Shown in pieces: positions 1 through 10,413 of a stretch of DNA of 64,000 bases. The position numbers were made by a program, and so were the translations under genes. Source of the stretch: Litorivicinus sp. (GTDB lineage Bacteria; Pseudomonadota; Gammaproteobacteria; Pseudomonadales; Litorivicinaceae). The stretch spans positions 62,001-126,000 of the forward strand of contig JAOLBK010000007.1 in the NCBI GenBank assembly GCA_028339155.1, written 5' to 3'. Position 1 is the stretch's first letter; the number at the start of each line of letters is the position of its first letter. The notes under the pieces were generated by a model that had not been told where the DNA came from, did no database searches, and saw nothing but the letters and a program-made list of their open reading frames with translations.

Positions 1-745
1 CGATTAAAATTCCTGCAAGTAAGAGGAGCGCCACAAGCATAACAACCATGCGAAATAATCTTGGTTTGACCAGCTTGGTAGAACTGACCTCTGACATATC
101 TGCATCAGATCCAGAAGCAGATGGCGCACCTTGCATTAAAGACCGCAACAAGTGCGTAGGCGTTTGGCCAAGTGTTCCAGAAAAAATAGAATCCCCTATT
201 CCCGACGCGACGTCCGGCTGAATCGTAGTAATACCACTTTCAAGATCTTTCTGATCCCAGGCTGGCAGCCTGACGATACTTGGCAATACCGAAAACGGCT
301 CGAGCGCAAGTAACCTTTTTAATACATACGCCTCGCCAATTAGTAAAACTGACCATCGGCGACCATACTCACCCTCAGAAAGTTCAAAAAACAGCTCAAG
401 GACATCGTCCGTCAAGCAATGGGAGTCCTCAACAACAATTTCAGGAATGCCATGAGCAGTGCTCAATGCATGCTTAGTTTGCATTCGAGCCAGCATGTTA
501 ACATCCGAGCCATCAGGCCGCAGCCCAATTAGGCCAATCAAGCGCAAGACCGCGTCATGCCGATCTGCAATCAATTTGCCATCTAGTTGCAAAGTCAAAA
601 ACGGGCTGCCCAGCAACAAACCCCGAACCACCGTGGACTTTCCTTGTCCCGCCGACCCGATTAGCAGCACTATACCACGCGTCCACTTCACAGCAGAACG
701 AATACGCTCAAGGCAGGCTCGCTGTGACCGGACTAATTGCAGCAT
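1..745 (-). CDS. DamX-like AAA ATPase with TM segment (partial, runs off window start)
   Basis: Reverse-strand reading from ATG at 745: MLQLVRSQRACLERIRSAVKWTRGIVLLIGSAGQGKSTVVRGLLLG... (Walker A GSAGQGKST), then near the window edge LVKPRLFRMVVMLVALLLLAGILI (TM). Lies directly downstream of aroB, as damX does. Missing from the supplied ORF track because it is open at the edge. Confidence 0.75.
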   Translation of the reverse strand, partial: MLQLVRSQRACLERIRSAVKWTRGIVLLIGSAGQGKSTVVRGLLLGSPFLTLQLDGKLIADRHDAVLRLIGLIGLRPDGSDVNMLARMQTKHALSTAHGIPEIVVEDSHCLTDDVLELFFELSEGEYGRRWSVLLIGEAYVLKRLLALEPFSVLPSIVRLPAWDQKDLESGITTIQPDVASGIGDSIFSGTLGQTPTHLLRSLMQGAPSASGSDADMSEVSSTKLVKPRLFRMVVMLVALLLLAGILI

Positions 746-1902
746 GCAATCAGCAGTTCCATCAGATCTGACTGGCTGACTTCAGGCTCAATGTAAGCAT
801 TGCCCAGCTTATAAAGAAGCACCAAACGCATTTGACCATCAATATTTTTCTTGTCGGCCGCCATATATGTTAAAAAATCTACAGGAGTCATTTTTTTAGG
901 TGGATCCACCGGCAAACCTGCTGATAAGCACAAATAACGCACACGCTCAACGTCGCTTTCACTAAGATGGCCAAGATAGCAAGAGAAGCGCGCAGCCATC
1001 ACCATGCCTACTGACACCGCATCGCCATGTAGCCAATTACCAAAGCCCACATATGCTTCTATTGCATGCCCAAAAGTATGACCAAGATTCAGTAAAGCAC
1101 GCACGCTACCCTCGCGCTCATCCTGGGCAACAATTTCAGCTTTCATCCGACAAGAATGAAAAATCGCATGTTCAAGCACATCTATAGACCCTGATATTAG
1201 TTGATCAATATTTGATTCAATCCAAGCCAAAAATTCGACGTCCCCCAATAGCCCATATTTAATGACCTCAGCAAGACCAGCTGACAATTCTCTTGCCGGC
1301 AACGTCTGTAAAACTGAGGTATCAATTAAAACACCAACTGGCTGATGGAAAGCGCCAATCATGTTTTTGCCCAAGGGATGATTAACCCCAGTTTTACCGC
1401 CAACTGATGAGTCGACCTGCGCTAACAATGTGGTTGGAATTTGAACAAACGGCACACCACGCTGATAAGTCGCTGCGGCAAAGCCGGCCATATCACCGAC
1501 CACACCGCCGCCGAGCGCAATAAATGTTGCATTACGTGAAAAATTGCGGCGAAGCGCTTCCGTATGGATAAGGTCAAGCACCTGCATTGTCTTATGTCTT
1601 TCACCATCAGGCAGAACAACAACAGCTGTCTCGAAGACTGCCAGCGCGCGCTGGACATGAATAAGATAAAGTGGAGCAACGGTCTCATTCGTCACAATCA
1701 GCACCTGACGTCCAGAAACAAAAGTGCTCAGCTCAGACTCTTTCAATAAGTCACTGCCAATTCGAATAGGATAAGTACAGGTCGCCAAATTCATGTTTAA
1801 AATGCGCACGTCAATGGACCCTCGAAAGCTGTAAAATCTGACGAACCACTGAGGCCGGACTGGCTTTACCGGTTTGAATCTGAATGCTCGAACAAGCTTC
1901 AT
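733..1902 (-). CDS. aroB: 3-dehydroquinate synthase (true start probably the internal ATG near 1794, MNLATCTYPIRIG)
   Basis: GGGVVGDMAGFAAATYQRGVPFVQIPTTLLAQVDSSVGGKTGVNHPLGKNMIGAFHQP and LNLGHTFGHAIE motifs. Confidence 0.95.
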   Translation of the reverse strand: MKLVRAFRFKPVKPVRPQWFVRFYSFRGSIDVRILNMNLATCTYPIRIGSDLLKESELSTFVSGRQVLIVTNETVAPLYLIHVQRALAVFETAVVVLPDGERHKTMQVLDLIHTEALRRNFSRNATFIALGGGVVGDMAGFAAATYQRGVPFVQIPTTLLAQVDSSVGGKTGVNHPLGKNMIGAFHQPVGVLIDTSVLQTLPARELSAGLAEVIKYGLLGDVEFLAWIESNIDQLISGSIDVLEHAIFHSCRMKAEIVAQDEREGSVRALLNLGHTFGHAIEAYVGFGNWLHGDAVSVGMVMAARFSCYLGHLSESDVERVRYLCLSAGLPVDPPKKMTPVDFLTYMAADKKNIDGQMRLVLLYKLGNAYIEPEVSQSDLMELLIACCN

Positions 1903-2335
1903 AGAGCGGTTCGCGCTCTATGGCCATTTTTCTCAGTTTTTCCTTAGGATCACGTACCTGTAACAGCGGACGATTTTTATCATGCTTAAGCCGCTCAGCC
2001 TGATTTTTTAAATCTACTTTTAACCAAATCACATGGCATCGATACAACCTGAGAACGGCTTGATTTTCAGGCCTAAGCACAACTCCAGCACCTGTCGAGA
2101 TCACAACCTCTTCCATCGGCGCTAATTCTCCCAAAAATTTTACTTCTCGATCACGAAAGCCAGCCTCACCTTCAACATCAAAAATCCAGGGGATATCTGC
2201 ACCACACAGACTCTCAATCTCTTCATCAAGATCCAAATACTGCCATCCCAGCTTGGCGGCCAACAACCTGCCAACTGTCGTTTTCCCAGCGCCAGTGGCA
2301 CCAATTAAAAAAAACTTAGACGAAATGCGGGACAT
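1811..2335 (-). CDS. aroK: Shikimate kinase
   Basis: FLIGATGAGKTTVGRLLAAKLGWQYLDLDEEIE; overlaps aroB. Confidence 0.95.
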   Translation of the reverse strand: MSRISSKFFLIGATGAGKTTVGRLLAAKLGWQYLDLDEEIESLCGADIPWIFDVEGEAGFRDREVKFLGELAPMEEVVISTGAGVVLRPENQAVLRLYRCHVIWLKVDLKNQAERLKHDKNRPLLQVRDPKEKLRKMAIEREPLYEACSSIQIQTGKASPASVVRQILQLSRVH

Positions 2336-2654
2336 GCAACCTCTAATTCACCAAGGATCGAACTATGCCAAAGAATAACAGCTCTAATCAAAAGCCTCGA
2401 TCTCCCATTTCTAAAAAACCAGCCAGACGGCACAAGATCTAAATCTTCGTAAATAACGAAAAGCCCCTAAATTCGCTCTTGCCTTAGCCGAATCGCTCCG
2501 TCTTATGCTAGGGAGAATCGACCTTAAAAAGACCGAGAAGTTTTCAATAGCTTAGAGAAACGCCTACAGAAAAGTATTGGATCGAAAAAACCCAAATCGC
2601 TATTAGACTTTGATTTTAGGTACACTAGATTGATAGAAAATTATTGGTGTAATC

Positions 2655-5078
2655 GTGTCCCGAACTCTGCATTTTTTTACTGGCATATCGATAATCCTGA
2701 TGCTTATTGGAACAGGCTCGCTTGCAGGTGTCTATCTATACCTTAAACCAGGACTGCCGGATGCTGAACTACTTAAAACTGTTCAGTTACAGACACCATT
2801 ACAAGTCTTTACTTCAGATGGACAACTACTTGCCCAGTTCGGAGAAAAAAGACGCGAGCCCACTACGATCAATGAAGTCCCACTTAAACTAGTTAGGGCT
2901 TTTTTAGCAGCTGAAGACGATAACTTCCGAAATCATCTGGGAATTGATCCTCTGGGTCTTTTGCGTGCGGCTTGGCAATTAATTTCCAGCGGTCAAATTC
3001 AGTCCGGGGGATCCACCATTACCATGCAGGTAGCGAAAAATTATTTTTTAAGCCATGAACGCACCTTCGCTCGTAAATTCAATGAAATTTTGCTTGCTCT
3101 CGAAATCGAAAAAACACTGACCAAAGACGAAATACTAGAACTTTATTTTAATGTTATTTTTTTGGGCCACCGTGCCTATGGGGTCAATGCCGCTGCACAA
3201 ATCTATTATGGAAAAACAACGAATGATCTAACACTTGCAGAAGCTGCGATGATTGCGGGCCTGCCAAAAGCGCCCTCAAAATACAATCCCATAACGAATC
3301 CAACCCGAGCCAAGGAGCGAAGAGACTGGATATTGGGCCGGATGCTAAAGCTAGGTTTTATAGAAAAATCTGATCTAAATCAAGCGATTAATCAGCCAAT
3401 AACAGCGATGTTGCATGGTGTTCAGCTTGACCTAGCGGCACCTTACGTGGCTGAAGAGGCGAGGCGGGCTGCTCTTGAGATTTTCAATGACCGAGCATAC
3501 ATAGACGGCCTAAGGGTATATACAACCATCAATGGTAAGCAGCAAAAAGCCGCGCAGAATGCAGTCATTAAGGGGTTACTCGAATACGATAAACGTCATG
3601 GCTGGCGAGGAATCAAGACAAAACTTTCTGGGGACAATCTGAATGACTGGAAGTCCCAGCTCGCAAATCATAAGAATATTGGCGCCCTAAAGGCAGCCGT
3701 TGTGGTTGCCGCTACCGAGAATCAGATTTCTGCGATAACTCGCGATAAAGAAATGATTAAAATCGAACCAGCGGGTTTTAACTGGGCGCGAGTTCACCAA
3801 AGTGTCGACAGCATTGGTTCAACTGTTAACGATGCGCGGCGCCTTGTTCAACCAGGCGACCTAATCAGAGTCCTTTATGATCAAGATCTCTGGTGGCTAG
3901 CGCAGCAACCAGAGGTAGAAGCAGGATTTGTGGCACTTGACCCAGAGAACGGAGCAATTCGCGCCATGGTGGGTGGATTCAATTACTTTGAATCTAAATT
4001 CAATCGCGCCACACAAGGAGGTCGATTAGTTGGCTCCGGCATTAAACCACTAATTTATACGGCAGCCTTGGAATCGGGCATGACACCAGCCACTTTAATT
4101 AACGACTCACCCGTAGTATTTGATCAAACAGAGGGGGCAACTGACTGGCGGCCGCAAAACTCTAGCGGAACTTTTTTAGGGCCTACCCGCTTGCGGAAAG
4201 CGTTATATCGTTCTCGTAACCTCGTGTCTGTGCGGCTAGTACGGGAGCTTGGCATCGACAGCGTCATCGATATCGCCGGTCGATTTGGCCTAGATACAGC
4301 AAAGCTGCCGCGCGATCTCTCTATCTCCCTAGGTACCGCATCACTAACACCCCTCGAAATGGCAGAAACATACGCCGTTTTCGCTAACGGGGGATTCAAA
4401 GTAAAGCACCATTTGATTGATCGCATCGAATCAGCAAACGGGACTATACTTTATCAAACTCGCGCAGTTAGCGTGTGTCGAGAAAACTGTGAAAAACGAT
4501 TAGTCTCGATTGACGCAGCATTTGATAACCGACTCCAACCAACTCAATCAGAATTTTTTGATCTTGAGCTCACTGAGCGAATGGCGCCAAGAGTCCTAAA
4601 TCCGCGTATTCATTTTTTAATTGATGATATGTTAAGAGATGTAATTCAGGTAGGCACTGCCAAGAAAGCAAGCAAGCTGGGCCGAAAGGATATTGCGGGG
4701 AAAACAGGGACCACTAATGATCAAGTGGACGCTTGGTTCAGTGGTTATCATCCGACGTTAGTGGCTTCAGTCTGGGTCGGATTTGATCAACCAAAAACAC
4801 TTGGCAGATCAGAATACGGGGGCCGAGCCGCCCTACCAATATGGATCGAATTTATGCGAACTGCGCTAAAAAATATTCCTGAAAGAAATCCAACTCTCCC
4901 AGCAGGGTTGATTGCTACACGCATTGACCCCGATACCGGGGCAAAAGCACTTAACTCAGAAAGCGCATCGATCCGCGAGTTCTTTTTGATCGAAAATCCG
5001 CCAAAAGAACCAGCGCCTAAGGCACTTGTTCCTGCAGACTCTGGCTCCGGAATGTCATCACCTCAACAATTATTTTAA
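2655..5078 (+). CDS. mrcA: Penicillin-binding protein 1A (bifunctional transglycosylase/transpeptidase)
   Basis: AAEDDNFRNHLGIDPLGLLRA..QIQSGGSTITMQVAKN transglycosylase motifs; KTGTTND transpeptidase motif. Confidence 0.93.
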   Translation: MSRTLHFFTGISIILMLIGTGSLAGVYLYLKPGLPDAELLKTVQLQTPLQVFTSDGQLLAQFGEKRREPTTINEVPLKLVRAFLAAEDDNFRNHLGIDPLGLLRAAWQLISSGQIQSGGSTITMQVAKNYFLSHERTFARKFNEILLALEIEKTLTKDEILELYFNVIFLGHRAYGVNAAAQIYYGKTTNDLTLAEAAMIAGLPKAPSKYNPITNPTRAKERRDWILGRMLKLGFIEKSDLNQAINQPITAMLHGVQLDLAAPYVAEEARRAALEIFNDRAYIDGLRVYTTINGKQQKAAQNAVIKGLLEYDKRHGWRGIKTKLSGDNLNDWKSQLANHKNIGALKAAVVVAATENQISAITRDKEMIKIEPAGFNWARVHQSVDSIGSTVNDARRLVQPGDLIRVLYDQDLWWLAQQPEVEAGFVALDPENGAIRAMVGGFNYFESKFNRATQGGRLVGSGIKPLIYTAALESGMTPATLINDSPVVFDQTEGATDWRPQNSSGTFLGPTRLRKALYRSRNLVSVRLVRELGIDSVIDIAGRFGLDTAKLPRDLSISLGTASLTPLEMAETYAVFANGGFKVKHHLIDRIESANGTILYQTRAVSVCRENCEKRLVSIDAAFDNRLQPTQSEFFDLELTERMAPRVLNPRIHFLIDDMLRDVIQVGTAKKASKLGRKDIAGKTGTTNDQVDAWFSGYHPTLVASVWVGFDQPKTLGRSEYGGRAALPIWIEFMRTALKNIPERNPTLPAGLIATRIDPDTGAKALNSESASIREFFLIENPPKEPAPKALVPADSGSGMSSPQQLF

Positions 5079-5170
5079 ATTAAAAATTGAAGGATATTCA
5101 CAAATGATGGGCGCATAAAAATCTAGCGCGAACATACGGAATCAATCAAAGAAAGCCTTATGAAGAAAAC

Positions 5171-5201
5171 AAAAAGGGCCGCTATTTAGGAGGCCCTTTT
5201 T
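5171..5201. terminator. Rho-independent-type hairpin, possibly bidirectional
   Basis: AAAAAGGGCC-gctatttagga-GGCCCTTTTT perfect 10-bp stem with A/T flanks, just after the rpmE stop. Confidence 0.75.
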
Positions 5202-5208
5202 AGCCATT

Positions 5209-5424
5209 TTATTTAGCAATAGACCGGCCACCAAAACGCTTGTTGAAGCGGTCAATTCGACCTCCTGTATCAAGCACTTTTTGCTTACCCGTGTAAAATG
5301 GATGGCATTCTTGACATACATCTACCGTAAAATCTTCCCCCTTTGTTGAGCGGGTCTCATAACAAGCCCCACAGGAGCACGTTACTTTCACTTCTGAATA
5401 CGCTGGATGAATATCCGCTCTCAT
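5209..5424 (-). CDS. rpmE: 50S ribosomal protein L31 (Cys-containing type)
   Basis: [27 protein letters not shown]...[13 protein letters not shown]. Confidence 0.95.
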   Translation of the reverse strand: MRADIHPAYSEVKVTCSCGACYETRSTKGEDFTVDVCQECHPFYTGKQKVLDTGGRIDRFNKRFGGRSIAK

Positions 5425-5518
5425 CTGTTCTATCCTCTGTTATAACAATGTCGCAACCTTAACCGCATACGCGTCAAGAACCACATCGAAGTTTGGGCGC
5501 GGAGTCTATCAAAAAGCA

Positions 5519-7498
5519 ATGTCTAACAGGAAGCTTATGCCACGCATTTTCCTCAAAATTTTTGTGCCCGGGCCTTTTCACGATGGTTTACATTACCATT
5601 TCAGCACGAATGTAGCAGCGGGGGTGCGCGTACGAGTTCAGCTTGGAACCCGCGAAATTATTGGGATCTCGGGCGGAAAGATTGAATCAGATGCCAAGAT
5701 TCCAGAGACAAAGCCTATTCTTGAAGTTCTGGATGACGAACCGATCATTACGAATGAAATTTTCGCACTGGCTGGCTTTGCGAGCGATTATTACATGGCG
5801 CCTCTCGGTGATTTACTTCTATCGGGGCTACCTAATACATTAAGGAAAGGTAAGCCGCTTCCTAAACCCAAGACGAATACGGGCCTAGCAAAACCTCGGG
5901 GGTATCAGTTAACAAACGAACAAAATGTAGCCATTGAATGCATCGATTCATCTACCGGTCAATTTAATTGCTTCTTACTACAGGGAGTCACCGGATCAGG
6001 TAAAACACAAGTATTCTCAGAACTAATCGCGCACTCCATTGCAAGAAAACAGAAAGTCTTAATCCTCGTGCCAGAGATCGGCTTGACGGGCCAAATGGCT
6101 GATCGAATTCAAGCACAGCTTAAAGGAATATTGAGCGTATCTCACTCGGGGCTCTCAGATGGTGATCGCTCTCGAGCATTTGTTGCCGCCAAAGATGGGT
6201 TGATCGACGTCTTGATTGGCACGCGCTCGGCATTATTTACACCCATCAAACAGTTGGGGCTAATATTGGTCGACGAAGAGCATGACAGTGCTTACAAAAA
6301 TCAAGAGGGAGCCCGATATTCAGCACGAGATTTATCAATTATCCGTGCCAAGCAAGCAAATATTCCTATCGTTTTAAGCTCTGCCACTCCGTCCCTAGAG
6401 ACTTGGCAAGCGGCTCAACAGGGACGGTACCGCAAACTCATTTTAAAAGAACGACCAGGAGCAGCAACATCTACTAAAATCGAGTTGATCGATTCAAGAC
6501 GAGACAAACCTGTAGGTGGTCTAACTCAAACAGCGCGCCAAGCCATTATCCGAGCACTAGAAAACGGACAACAAGCACTCGTCTTTCTAAATCGCCGAGG
6601 TTATGCACCTGTTATGATGTGCGCTGATTGTGGCTGGACCCCCGTGTGCAAGCACTGTGATGCCAAGCCCACCTTGCATCGAAGCCCAAACCTCTTATGG
6701 TGCCATCACTGCGATAATAAAAGCAGGCCTCCATTAATTTGCCCGGCTTGCTCAAAATCAACGCTAATAGCGATCGGTCACGGCACTGAGCGAGTGGCCG
6801 AGGCCCTGACTCAAATTCTTCCTGAATTTCCGATTATACGTATTGATCGCGATACGACCGCGCGTCGACGATCCTTTAAGACTCTCATTGAGCCAGTTAT
6901 CGAAGGGAAGCCGTGTGTTTTGGTCGGCACTCAGATGCTGGCCAAAGGCCATGATTTCAAGCATCTCTCCACTGTCATTGTCGCTGATGGGGATCAGGGG
7001 TTATTGGGGGCCGATTTCCGGTCCATTGAACACTTTTCTCAGCTTTTAACGCAGGTTACCGGACGGGCTGGTCGCCATCAAAATCAGGGCTACGTATACA
7101 TCCAGACCCATAGACCTGATTCACACTGGTTTTCGCTCATTTTAGCGAATCAATACGACACGCTGGCGGCGGCTTTAGTGAAGGAGCGCATTCAGTTTAA
7201 GTGGCCGCCCACAACACACATCGCGCTCATCACTGGTCGCTCTGGTAATCCCGGATCTGTATTCGCAGCACTCGACCAAATCAAGCTCACATTTAAACAG
7301 CTCAATAGCTCACTTCAGATTCTTGGGCCCGCGCCGTCCCCTATGGAGCACCGAAATCGTCAATACCATGGCCAATTATTACTTGCGGGTCCTCGCCAGT
7401 TGTTGCAGTGGGCCCTCAAAGAAACCGGTCCATGGGCCTACAGACGGCAAGGAAAGGTCGTTTTTCAACTGGATGTGGATCCCTGGGACCTCTGGTAA
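5519..7498 (+). CDS. priA: Primosomal protein N' (replication restart helicase)
   Basis: LLQGVTGSGKTQVF Walker A, DEEHD, zinc Cys cluster MCADCGWTPVCKHCDAKP...CHHC...CPAC. Confidence 0.95.
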   Translation: MSNRKLMPRIFLKIFVPGPFHDGLHYHFSTNVAAGVRVRVQLGTREIIGISGGKIESDAKIPETKPILEVLDDEPIITNEIFALAGFASDYYMAPLGDLLLSGLPNTLRKGKPLPKPKTNTGLAKPRGYQLTNEQNVAIECIDSSTGQFNCFLLQGVTGSGKTQVFSELIAHSIARKQKVLILVPEIGLTGQMADRIQAQLKGILSVSHSGLSDGDRSRAFVAAKDGLIDVLIGTRSALFTPIKQLGLILVDEEHDSAYKNQEGARYSARDLSIIRAKQANIPIVLSSATPSLETWQAAQQGRYRKLILKERPGAATSTKIELIDSRRDKPVGGLTQTARQAIIRALENGQQALVFLNRRGYAPVMMCADCGWTPVCKHCDAKPTLHRSPNLLWCHHCDNKSRPPLICPACSKSTLIAIGHGTERVAEALTQILPEFPIIRIDRDTTARRRSFKTLIEPVIEGKPCVLVGTQMLAKGHDFKHLSTVIVADGDQGLLGADFRSIEHFSQLLTQVTGRAGRHQNQGYVYIQTHRPDSHWFSLILANQYDTLAAALVKERIQFKWPPTTHIALITGRSGNPGSVFAALDQIKLTFKQLNSSLQILGPAPSPMEHRNRQYHGQLLLAGPRQLLQWALKETGPWAYRRQGKVVFQLDVDPWDLW

Positions 7499-7530
7499 TG
7501 CTACACTCGCACTTGCACTCGGAGGGAAAT

Positions 7531-9273
7531 ATGAAGGAAATTGTTGCGGCACTTTTTGATCAAGCGCTGGACGTACTAATTGATCAAAACGTTCTGGAAC
7601 CTCGAGCAAGATGCGCGGTACAGATAGAAAATACGCGCGATCCTGCACATGGAGATTTAGCAACCAATGTGGCAATGATCCATGCCAAATCAGCCAACAT
7701 GTCACCCAGAAATCTGGCGGCAAAAATTCTTGAATACATGCCCGATTGTGGCGATATCAGCGCACTCGAGATCGCGGGGCCGGGCTTCATAAATATCCGA
7801 CTCGCTAAAGCGACCACCTTTGAGCCACTAATGCAATGTTTAGAAGACGCCGATTATTATGGACAATTTGCTCCAACCGGACAAAAGGTCCAGGTGGAAT
7901 ACGTGTCTGCAAATCCAACAGGACCATTGCATGTCGGCCATGGTCGTGGCGCAGCCTATGGCGCCACACTCCTAAATCTGATGAAAGCGCGGGGCCATCA
8001 GGTTGAGGGCGAGTATTATATTAACGATGCTGGACGTCAGATGAATATCTTGGCCCTAAGCGTCTTTTTAAGATACCTCGAAAGCATTGGCGAACCCATC
8101 TCGTTCCCAATAGCAGGCTATCAAGGTAACTACATCAGAGACCTTGGGATACGCCTTAGCAATCAGGCTGGCGACCGACTAAGAAAACCGTTCAATTCCA
8201 TAAAAGACGGGGCACCTCTTGATTCCGAAAACTCGAGTGATGCCCATATCGACTCACTTATCCAGAAAACAAAAATATTGCTCAACACGGACTGGAAGGA
8301 GCCTTTTGATCTCGCGCTAGCTGCCATTTTAGAAGATATCAAAGAAGACCTCGGTGAGTTTGGTGCAAGCTACCACGAGTGGTTCCACGAAAAATCATTA
8401 GTCACGTCAGGTGAAATCGACAGAGTAATTGTAAAGCTGGAGGGCGGCGGGCATCTCTACAACAAAAATGGTGCTCTTTGGTTTCGATCCACCGATTTTG
8501 GTGATGACAAGGATCGAGTCGTACGCAGAGATAATGGGGAAACAACTTATTTTGCCAGTGACATCGCCTACATCGCAAATAAGTTCAGCCGCGGATTTGA
8601 CCGCATTATTTATGTTTGGGGCGCCGATCACCATGGCTACATCGCGCGGATCAGAGCAGCAGCTGAGGCGCTCGGCTTTGACCCTAAACGCTTGACCATC
8701 CGGCTGGTCCAATTTGCTATTCTCTACAAAGAAGGAGAGCGATTGCAAATGTCTACACGCTCAGGATCTTTTGTAACCCTAAGAGAGCTTCGCAATGAAG
8801 TCGGTCGAGACGCATGTCGTTATTTCTATGTGATGCGAAAAGCAGATCAACATCTTGACTTCGATTTGTCGCTGGCAACGAGCCAAACCAAAGACAATCC
8901 AGTATATTACGTTCAATATGCACATGCGCGTATTTGCCGGGTATTCGAAGGGCTGGGTGAAGAAATCTTCGATAGGAAGCGTGGGCTAAACAACCTAACC
9001 CTCCTCACTTCACAAGAAGAACATGACCTCGCAACTGCTATTGGCCGATTTCCAGAAATCATAAGCAAAGCTGCTGAATCTCTAGAGGTACATTTGATTT
9101 GTTATTATTTACAAGATTTGGCATCCGACTTTCATCGCTGGTACAACGGCACACGATTTTTAGTCGAGGATTTAGCATTACGAGACGCCCGTCTTGCGCT
9201 TGCACTTGCTGTCCGGCAGACCCTAAAAAATGGCCTTTCTATTTTGGGTGTTAGTGCGCCAGAGACGATGTAA
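7531..9273 (+). CDS. argS: Arginyl-tRNA synthetase
   Basis: EYVSANPTGPLHVGHGRGAAYG (HIGH region), MSTRSG (KMSKS equivalent). Start set at MKEIVAALFDQ rather than the ORF-track start at 7408. Confidence 0.94.
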   Translation: MKEIVAALFDQALDVLIDQNVLEPRARCAVQIENTRDPAHGDLATNVAMIHAKSANMSPRNLAAKILEYMPDCGDISALEIAGPGFINIRLAKATTFEPLMQCLEDADYYGQFAPTGQKVQVEYVSANPTGPLHVGHGRGAAYGATLLNLMKARGHQVEGEYYINDAGRQMNILALSVFLRYLESIGEPISFPIAGYQGNYIRDLGIRLSNQAGDRLRKPFNSIKDGAPLDSENSSDAHIDSLIQKTKILLNTDWKEPFDLALAAILEDIKEDLGEFGASYHEWFHEKSLVTSGEIDRVIVKLEGGGHLYNKNGALWFRSTDFGDDKDRVVRRDNGETTYFASDIAYIANKFSRGFDRIIYVWGADHHGYIARIRAAAEALGFDPKRLTIRLVQFAILYKEGERLQMSTRSGSFVTLRELRNEVGRDACRYFYVMRKADQHLDFDLSLATSQTKDNPVYYVQYAHARICRVFEGLGEEIFDRKRGLNNLTLLTSQEEHDLATAIGRFPEIISKAAESLEVHLICYYLQDLASDFHRWYNGTRFLVEDLALRDARLALALAVRQTLKNGLSILGVSAPETM

Positions 9274-9860
9274 TGAAGGACTATTCGACACAAGCTAGCA
9301 AGCACAGAAACTCATCCGCACGCAGACCCAATGCGGTTGTCGCTATTGTGCTCAGCATGATCACTGTTGGCGCATTCGTAGCGGCGTTAGTATGGCTTGA
9401 TCAGAATGACCAGAACCAGCCTCTGGAGATCCCGACAGCCGCACCCGATTCGTTACCAAGATCTGCATCAGAACTCACAGATTCTAAAATTCAATTTCCC
9501 AACATTGCAATCCATGATTTGCCACAAGCACCCCAAAAATTTTATACCTTTCCTGGCTTGCTAAAAGAAGACGAATTAATAACTGATACTCAAGCTGGCG
9601 AGGCGCAGGATAAATCTATTGGCAAAGAACTAACATCTAAACTCGTGCAAACAGGCTCTTTCAAAAGTCTAGAGGCTGCAGAAAATACTCGTATTGCACT
9701 TCTCTTTCTGGACCTAAAAGCTCGAGTGATCCCACCAAGTAAAAGTAACGGGGGCTGGTATCGAGTAGTGATTGGTCCCTTTCAAGCAGTTCGCGATATG
9801 CGTGCAACAATAGACGTCCTTGTAAAAAATGGTCATAACGCTCAACAAGTACCGGAGTAA
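9273..9860 (+). CDS. ftsN: SPOR-domain cell-division protein, FtsN-like
   Basis: N-terminal TM segment, C-terminal SPOR repeat (LVQTGSFKSLEAAENTRIALLFLDLKARVI...WYRVVIGPF); position between argS and hslV. Confidence 0.75.
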   Translation: MKDYSTQASKHRNSSARRPNAVVAIVLSMITVGAFVAALVWLDQNDQNQPLEIPTAAPDSLPRSASELTDSKIQFPNIAIHDLPQAPQKFYTFPGLLKEDELITDTQAGEAQDKSIGKELTSKLVQTGSFKSLEAAENTRIALLFLDLKARVIPPSKSNGGWYRVVIGPFQAVRDMRATIDVLVKNGHNAQQVPE

Positions 9861-9864
9861 TTAA

Positions 9865-10413
9865 ATGGAGCAATTTCACGGCACTACAATCGTTTCAGTC
9901 CGACGCGGGAATTCAGTCTGTATCGGCGGAGATGGTCAAGTTTCCCTCGGGAATACAATAATGAAGGGAAACGCAAGAAAAGTGCGCCGTTTGCACCAAA
10001 ATAAAGTGCTCGCAGGCTTTGCTGGAGGTACAGCCGATGCCTTCACACTATTTGAGCGATTCGATGCCAAACTAGAAAAGCATCAAGGAAACTTGACACG
10101 CGCCGCAGTTGAATTAGCCAAAGACTGGCGCCAAGATCGTATGCTCCGTCGCTTAGAAGCCATTTTGGCAGTCGCTGATGAAGAGACATCATTAATCATC
10201 ACTGGTAATGGCGACGTTATGGAGCCAGAAGAGGGTATTATTGCTGTTGGCTCAGGTGGCCCATTTGCGCAAGCTGCTGCATTAACGCTGCTCAGAAATA
10301 CGGATCTCTCTGCTCGACAAATCGTCGAAGAAGCATTGAAGACTGCTAGCGAGATCTGCATTTACACTAATAGTAATTTCACAATCGACGAACTGGGCCC
10401 ATCAAATGACTGA
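9865..10413 (+). CDS. hslV: ATP-dependent protease subunit HslV
   Basis: [38 protein letters not shown]. Confidence 0.95.
   Translation: MEQFHGTTIVSVRRGNSVCIGGDGQVSLGNTIMKGNARKVRRLHQNKVLAGFAGGTADAFTLFERFDAKLEKHQGNLTRAAVELAKDWRQDRMLRRLEAILAVADEETSLIITGNGDVMEPEEGIIAVGSGGPFAQAAALTLLRNTDLSARQIVEEALKTASEICIYTNSNFTIDELGPSND

Noticed and set aside
7379-7723. Antisense ORFs from the six-frame track (e.g. 7379-7723 -, 459-779 +, 12600-12989 -, 14323-14742 -)
   Set aside because: They overlap well-supported conserved genes and show no recognisable domain.
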